Of a DNA stretch of 9,203 bases, positions 6,159 to 9,203 are shown piece by piece (within the stretch, counting starts at the first letter, position 1; every line of letters starts with the position of its first letter). This DNA is from Acidobacteriota bacterium. Its GTDB lineage: Bacteria > Acidobacteriota > Blastocatellia > Pyrinomonadales > Pyrinomonadaceae. The DNA lies in the NCBI GenBank assembly GCA_003222835.1, contig QHXE01000386.1:1-9203 (forward strand), given 5' to 3'. The notes under the pieces are model-generated. The model saw only the letters and a program-made list of their open reading frames with translations. It was not told the DNA's origin and did no database searches. Position numbers and translations under genes: made by a program.

Positions 6159-8582
6159 ATGGCGATGACTAACACTATCAGCAAATCATTCGCGCGCTGC
6201 TGGCTACCGCTTTCGCTGATTGTGGCCGTGCTCTCGATTGCTCCGGCGGCATCGCCACAACCTGCAACGTTTGCTCGAGTTACTTCTTCCTTCGACGGCG
6301 ATTGGCGTTTTCTTAAAGGCGATGCCCCAGGTGCTGAGAAACCTGACTTCGATGACCCCGCGTGGCGGAAGCTCGACGTGCCGCATGACTGGAGTATTGA
6401 AGGGCCATTCGACGAGAAGAATCCGACGGGAGGCGCGGGTGGTTTCCTGCCGGCAGGTATTGGCTGGTATCGCAAACGTTTCACGTTGCCCGCAGACTAC
6501 GCGCGCCGGCGCGTCTTCATCGACTTCGATGGCGTTATGGCCAACAGCGACGTTTGGATCAATGGCTTCCACTTGGGCCGGCGTCCTTATGGCTATGTCA
6601 GCTTTCGCTATGAACTGACAGATCATCTGAACTTCGGCAATAAGCCCAACGTGATCGCGGTGCGCGCCGACAACTCAGGTCAGCCGGCGTCGCGTTGGTA
6701 CACGGGTGCAGGCATCTATCGACACGTTCGCTTGATCGTGACAAGTCCAGTTCACATAAAGCACTGGGGAACGTTCGTCACGACGCCTCAAGTTGCAAAT
6801 GACAAGGCTACCGTGCGCGTGCTAAGTGAAGTCATCAATCAATCGCGGAGTGCGCGGACATTGTTCATCCAGGTTGAGGTGCTCGATCCAAGCGGGCGAG
6901 TGGTACAAACGTCCGAAACCAAGCCTCAAAATATCAACGCAGGCGCGACGGTGAGTTTCACTCAAGACGTCACGCTTCAGAATCCGCAACGCTGGGACTT
7001 GGAGCATCCGAACCTTTATCGTGCTGTGGCTCGACTGCGCGACGGAAGAGCAACTGTCGATGAGGAGATTGTGACGTTCGGCATTCGTGAATATCACTTC
7101 GATGCTGACACGGGTTTCTGGCTCAACGGCCGCAACTTCAAAATAAAAGGGGTCTGCCTGCACCACGACGCGAGCGCGTTCGGCGCCGCCGTGCCACTGC
7201 GTGCGTGGGAACGCCGCTTGGAGACACTCAAGCAGCTCGGCGTAAATGCAATTCGTACTGCTCATAATCCGCCGGCTCCTGAGTTTTTGGATTTGTGCGA
7301 TCGGATGGGTTTTCTGGTGATGGATGAGCTGTTCGACTGCTGGACTGTGGCGAAAAATCCTTATGACTATCATCTGTATTTCAAAGAGTGGTCCAACAGA
7401 GACGTGCGCGATACCGTGCGCCGCGATCGCAACCACGCGAGCGTAATTGTCTACAGCGCCGGAAATGAAATTCATGACACTCCGAAGGCTGACCTGGCAA
7501 GACAGATTCTTACTTCGTTGGTTGCTACGTTCCACGAAAGCGATCCGACGCGCCCGGTCACGCAAGCGCTCTTTCGGCCGAACGTCAGTCATGATTACGA
7601 CAATGGACTTGCAGACACTCTCGACGTAGTCGGCCAGAATTATCGCGAGAACGAGATTCTGGCCGCGCACAGCCAGAAACCTTCGCGCAAGATTCTCGGC
7701 ACCGAGAATGGACACGATCGAACGGTGTGGTTGTCACTGCGTGACAATCCGCCGTATGCGGGCCAATTTCTCTGGAGCGGGATTGATTATTTGGGCGAGT
7801 CGCGCCAGTGGCCCACGGTGGCTTACAACTCTGGTTTACTCGATCGCACCGGAGTGCCGCGTCCGCTCGCGTTTCAGCGACAGAGCTGGTGGAGCGATAA
7901 GCCGATGGTTTACATCGCGCGCCGCGTCGCGCCGACTGCACTCCTGCCAACCGATCCTGGTTATGGCACGGCTGCACAGGAGCGACGCCCAACCGTGCTG
8001 TTCTCCGACTGGACGCCGCGAAACCCTGGTCCGCACGACGAAAATGTTGAAGTCTATAGCAACTGTGAACAGGTTGAGCTCTTCCTGAACGGCAAGTCGC
8101 TCGGCGCGAAGCCGCGCCCGGCTGACGACGCTCCACGCGTCTGGAATGTTCCGTTTGCTCCAGGAATGCTCAAGGCCATCGGCGCGAATTTCGGTAAAGA
8201 AGCCGCCACTTACGAATTAAGAACCGCGGGAAGGCCAACCCGCATTTTACTCTCCGTGGATCGCGCGAGTATAGCTCCAATTTGGGATGACGTTTCGTAT
8301 GTCACTGCCACCGTCGCCGATGACAATGGCGTCATTCTTCCTAACTCGAACGATTTGATTAGCTTTAAGATCGGCGGGCCCGGAGTAATTGCCGCCGTTG
8401 ACAGCGCGGACAACAATAGCCACGAGCCTTTCCAAGCGACTGCGCGCCGCGCTCATCGGGGACGCTGTTTCGCGATGATTAAGGCAACGGCGGCTGGCAA
8501 AATAGCGCTTGAGGCATCGGCGCCCGGTTTGAAGAACGCCTCAGTGATTATTGACGTCATCGCCGCGAAGAAGCCGAGATAG
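6159..8582 (+). CDS. Secreted glycoside hydrolase family 2 enzyme (beta-galactosidase-type)
   Basis: This is a retaining exo-glycosidase expected to release terminal beta-linked sugars (galactose most likely; glucuronic acid or mannose possible) from oligosaccharides. The 807-residue protein has a signal segment (about residues 11-31, no lipobox). An N-terminal jelly-roll sugar-binding domain (about 45-195) includes W-x-x-L-D-V-P-H-D-W and W-Y-R-K-R-F. An Ig-like domain spans about 197-310, and a TIM barrel about 313-590 has N-A-I-R-T-A-H-N-P-P, the acid/base E437 in S-A-G-N-E, the likely nucleophile E516 in L-G-T-E-N, and F-L-W-S-G-I-D-Y-L-G-E. Two beta-sandwich domains follow: a DUF4982-like one (about 605-690) and a C-terminal Ig-like one (about 692-803). 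It lies 15 bp after the esterase gene with no clear ribosome binding site before ATG 6159, so coupling to the upstream stop is plausible. ATG 6165 is an alternative start. The catalytic set appears intact. Confidence 0.94.
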   Translation: MAMTNTISKSFARCWLPLSLIVAVLSIAPAASPQPATFARVTSSFDGDWRFLKGDAPGAEKPDFDDPAWRKLDVPHDWSIEGPFDEKNPTGGAGGFLPAGIGWYRKRFTLPADYARRRVFIDFDGVMANSDVWINGFHLGRRPYGYVSFRYELTDHLNFGNKPNVIAVRADNSGQPASRWYTGAGIYRHVRLIVTSPVHIKHWGTFVTTPQVANDKATVRVLSEVINQSRSARTLFIQVEVLDPSGRVVQTSETKPQNINAGATVSFTQDVTLQNPQRWDLEHPNLYRAVARLRDGRATVDEEIVTFGIREYHFDADTGFWLNGRNFKIKGVCLHHDASAFGAAVPLRAWERRLETLKQLGVNAIRTAHNPPAPEFLDLCDRMGFLVMDELFDCWTVAKNPYDYHLYFKEWSNRDVRDTVRRDRNHASVIVYSAGNEIHDTPKADLARQILTSLVATFHESDPTRPVTQALFRPNVSHDYDNGLADTLDVVGQNYRENEILAAHSQKPSRKILGTENGHDRTVWLSLRDNPPYAGQFLWSGIDYLGESRQWPTVAYNSGLLDRTGVPRPLAFQRQSWWSDKPMVYIARRVAPTALLPTDPGYGTAAQERRPTVLFSDWTPRNPGPHDENVEVYSNCEQVELFLNGKSLGAKPRPADDAPRVWNVPFAPGMLKAIGANFGKEAATYELRTAGRPTRILLSVDRASIAPIWDDVSYVTATVADDNGVILPNSNDLISFKIGGPGVIAAVDSADNNSHEPFQATARRAHRGRCFAMIKATAAGKIALEASAPGLKNASVIIDVIAAKKPR

Positions 8583-8583
8583 C

Positions 8584-8620
8584 CTGGATTATTTCTCCAG
8601 CCCAGGTGTTCACGCCTGGG
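8584..8620 (+). terminator. Tandem hairpins right after the GH2 stop codon
   Basis: Hairpin one is CTGGA (8584-8588) with TCCAG (8596-8600) and a 7-nt loop. Hairpin two is CCCAGGTG (8601-8608) with CGCCTGGG (8613-8620), eight pairs including one G-U, around TTCA. The second stem is strong and starts 19 bases past the stop codon, which fits transcript termination or 3'-end protection for the esterase-GH2 unit. No T-run follows, so Rho-independent termination is not assured. Confidence 0.45.
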
Positions 8621-8659
8621 AAACGGAAGACGATCAAATTTCAGAAGCCGCCTTCAGTC

Positions 8660-8799
8660 AGCTGGGTTGGGCCGTGAGTGACTATTGACTAATAATCAAC
8701 GGTTAGGCGTATAGGTTCTTTTCGCCCTCCCACCCAGCTAAAAGCAGGGTGTGAATGCGAGCGACCTGCAACTTTCGGTGCACTGACGGATTTCACCCT
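8660..8799 (+). promoter_or_regulatory. Structured leader with four alternately complementary segments
   Basis: Segment A, AGCTGGGTTGGG (8660-8671), can pair with B, CCCACCCAGCT (8729-8739), leaving one T unpaired. The 3' part of B, together with the neighbouring bases, can instead form a hairpin with segment C: CACCC-A-GC (8731-8738) with GC-A-GGGTG (8744-8751), loop TAAAA. Segment C, AGGGTGTGAAT (8746-8756), can alternatively pair with D, ATTTCACCCT (8790-8799), by ten pairs with one bulged T. A:B, B:C and C:D therefore exclude each other in a chain. This could be a switch-like leader of the PAS gene or a cluster of REP-like hairpins. Confidence 0.4.
8685..8715 (+). promoter_or_regulatory. 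Weak putative promoter for the PAS gene
   Basis: TTGACT (8685-8690) resembles a -35 and TATAGG (8710-8715) a -10, but the spacer is 19 bp, longer than the preferred 16-18. If used, transcription would start near 8722 and the leader would contain segments B, C and D but not A of the self-complementary region. Confidence 0.25.
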
Positions 8800-8843
8800 C
8801 ATTGACTCACACTCCAAAAAAGGATTAGTTTTCGGACAACGCG

Positions 8844-9203
8844 ATGAAGGATTCAACCACGGACACTCCTGAGACTTCATTCAGCAATCTGCACCGCATT
8901 TCGCGGGTCATCGTCGATACTGCTTCAGACGCTATCATCACCATCGACTCACAGAGCACAATACTGTTCGTCAATCACGCGGCCGAGAAGATCTTCGGAT
9001 ATTCGCGGGACGAAATGCTCTCGCAGTCTTTGACTATGCTGATGCCGGATTATCTCAGGCACGTGCATCGCTCCGGTTTAAAACGCTATCTGGGCACGGG
9101 CGAGCGGCACATTTCGTGGGAGGCCGTAGAGCTGCCGGGTCTGCACAAGAGTGGAAAAGTGATCCCGCTCGAATTATCATTCGGCGAATTCATTGAAAAT
9201 GGT
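8844..9203 (+). CDS. PAS-domain sensor/signalling protein (5' part only)
   Basis: The first 120 codons of a signalling protein continue past the window. From about residue 16 the sequence is a PAS domain: I-V-D-T-A-S-D-A-I-I-T-I-D (23-35), F-V-N-H-A-A-E-K-I-F-G-Y-S-R-D-E-M (42-58), M-P-D-Y-L-R (67-72) and G-K-V-I-P-L-E-L-S-F-G-E-F (104-116). PAS domains sense ligands, redox state or partner proteins and usually sit in front of histidine kinase, GGDEF or phosphatase output modules; the output here is outside the window. No signal peptide or membrane segment precedes the domain, so this part is cytoplasmic. An in-frame stop at 8826-8828 makes ATG 8844 the first ATG of the frame. The only Shine-Dalgarno-like bases (AAGGA, 8820-8824) are 19 nt away, too far, so initiation may be weak or controlled by leader structure. 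Confidence 0.88.
   Translation, partial: MKDSTTDTPETSFSNLHRISRVIVDTASDAIITIDSQSTILFVNHAAEKIFGYSRDEMLSQSLTMLMPDYLRHVHRSGLKRYLGTGERHISWEAVELPGLHKSGKVIPLELSFGEFIENG

Larger units (their letters stand above)
8583..8843. other. Gene-free stretch between GH2 and PAS genes
   Basis: No credible protein gene is seen in these 261 bases. The 5' part holds the tandem post-stop hairpins. The rest is a self-complementary leader for the PAS gene with several competing stems. The only weak candidate promoter is TTGACT (8685-8690) with TATAGG (8710-8715). Confidence 0.6.

Noticed and set aside
6822..7715. 297-codon open frame on the minus strand
   Set aside because: It is long, but fully antisense to the GH2 catalytic domain and has no recognisable domain. 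It is best explained by codon bias of the true gene.
8802..8830. Second TTGACT as a possible -35 closer to the PAS gene
   Set aside because: The sequence 16-18 bp downstream has no acceptable -10 match.
8689..8880. 63-codon minus-strand frame in the PAS leader
   Set aside because: It overlaps the PAS start in antisense and consists mainly of the inverted-repeat region. No ribosome binding site or motif was seen.

Overview
The window looks like a chromosomal fragment from a carbohydrate-degrading soil-type bacterium, most likely an Acidobacteriota (Blastocatellia-like) or a relative. This is inferred from a very long Oar-like TonB-dependent receptor with an N-terminal carboxypeptidase-regulatory domain and no SusD partner, moderately GC-rich coding sequence, and the style of the LacI and PAS proteins. 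No marker gene is present, so the taxonomy is a guess.

Layout: (1) Bases 1-939, minus strand, hold a LacI-family repressor whose C-terminal end lies outside the window. (2) Bases 940-1288 are a divergent regulatory region with a promoter for each direction, several dyad and direct repeats, and a roughly 130-nt leader with three successive inverted repeats ahead of the receptor gene. (3) Bases 1289-4930 encode a secreted, complete 1213-residue TonB-dependent outer-membrane receptor. (4) Bases 4931-5246 are gene-free. They contain a terminator-like hairpin, a perfect 10-bp inverted repeat and a GC-rich mini-repeat block resembling a dispersed intergenic repeat. (5) Bases 5247-6143 encode a secreted alpha/beta-hydrolase (esterase type), followed 15 bp later by (6) bases 6159-8582, a secreted glycoside hydrolase family 2 enzyme of the beta-galactosidase type. 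(7) Bases 8583-8843 are gene-free and rich in mutually exclusive inverted repeats. (8) Bases 8844-9203 are the first 120 codons of a PAS-domain sensor protein that runs off the window.

Working model (inference): the LacI repressor senses a sugar and controls the divergent receptor gene and probably the enzyme pair. The receptor imports an oligosaccharide across the outer membrane with TonB energy. The esterase removes acyl groups, and the GH2 enzyme releases terminal beta-linked sugars. Together they form a compact polysaccharide-utilisation cluster without SusD. The PAS protein has its own leader and is probably a separate unit. No clearly new biological system is visible. The most unusual parts are the two structured non-coding leaders and the LacI protein's missing canonical hinge.
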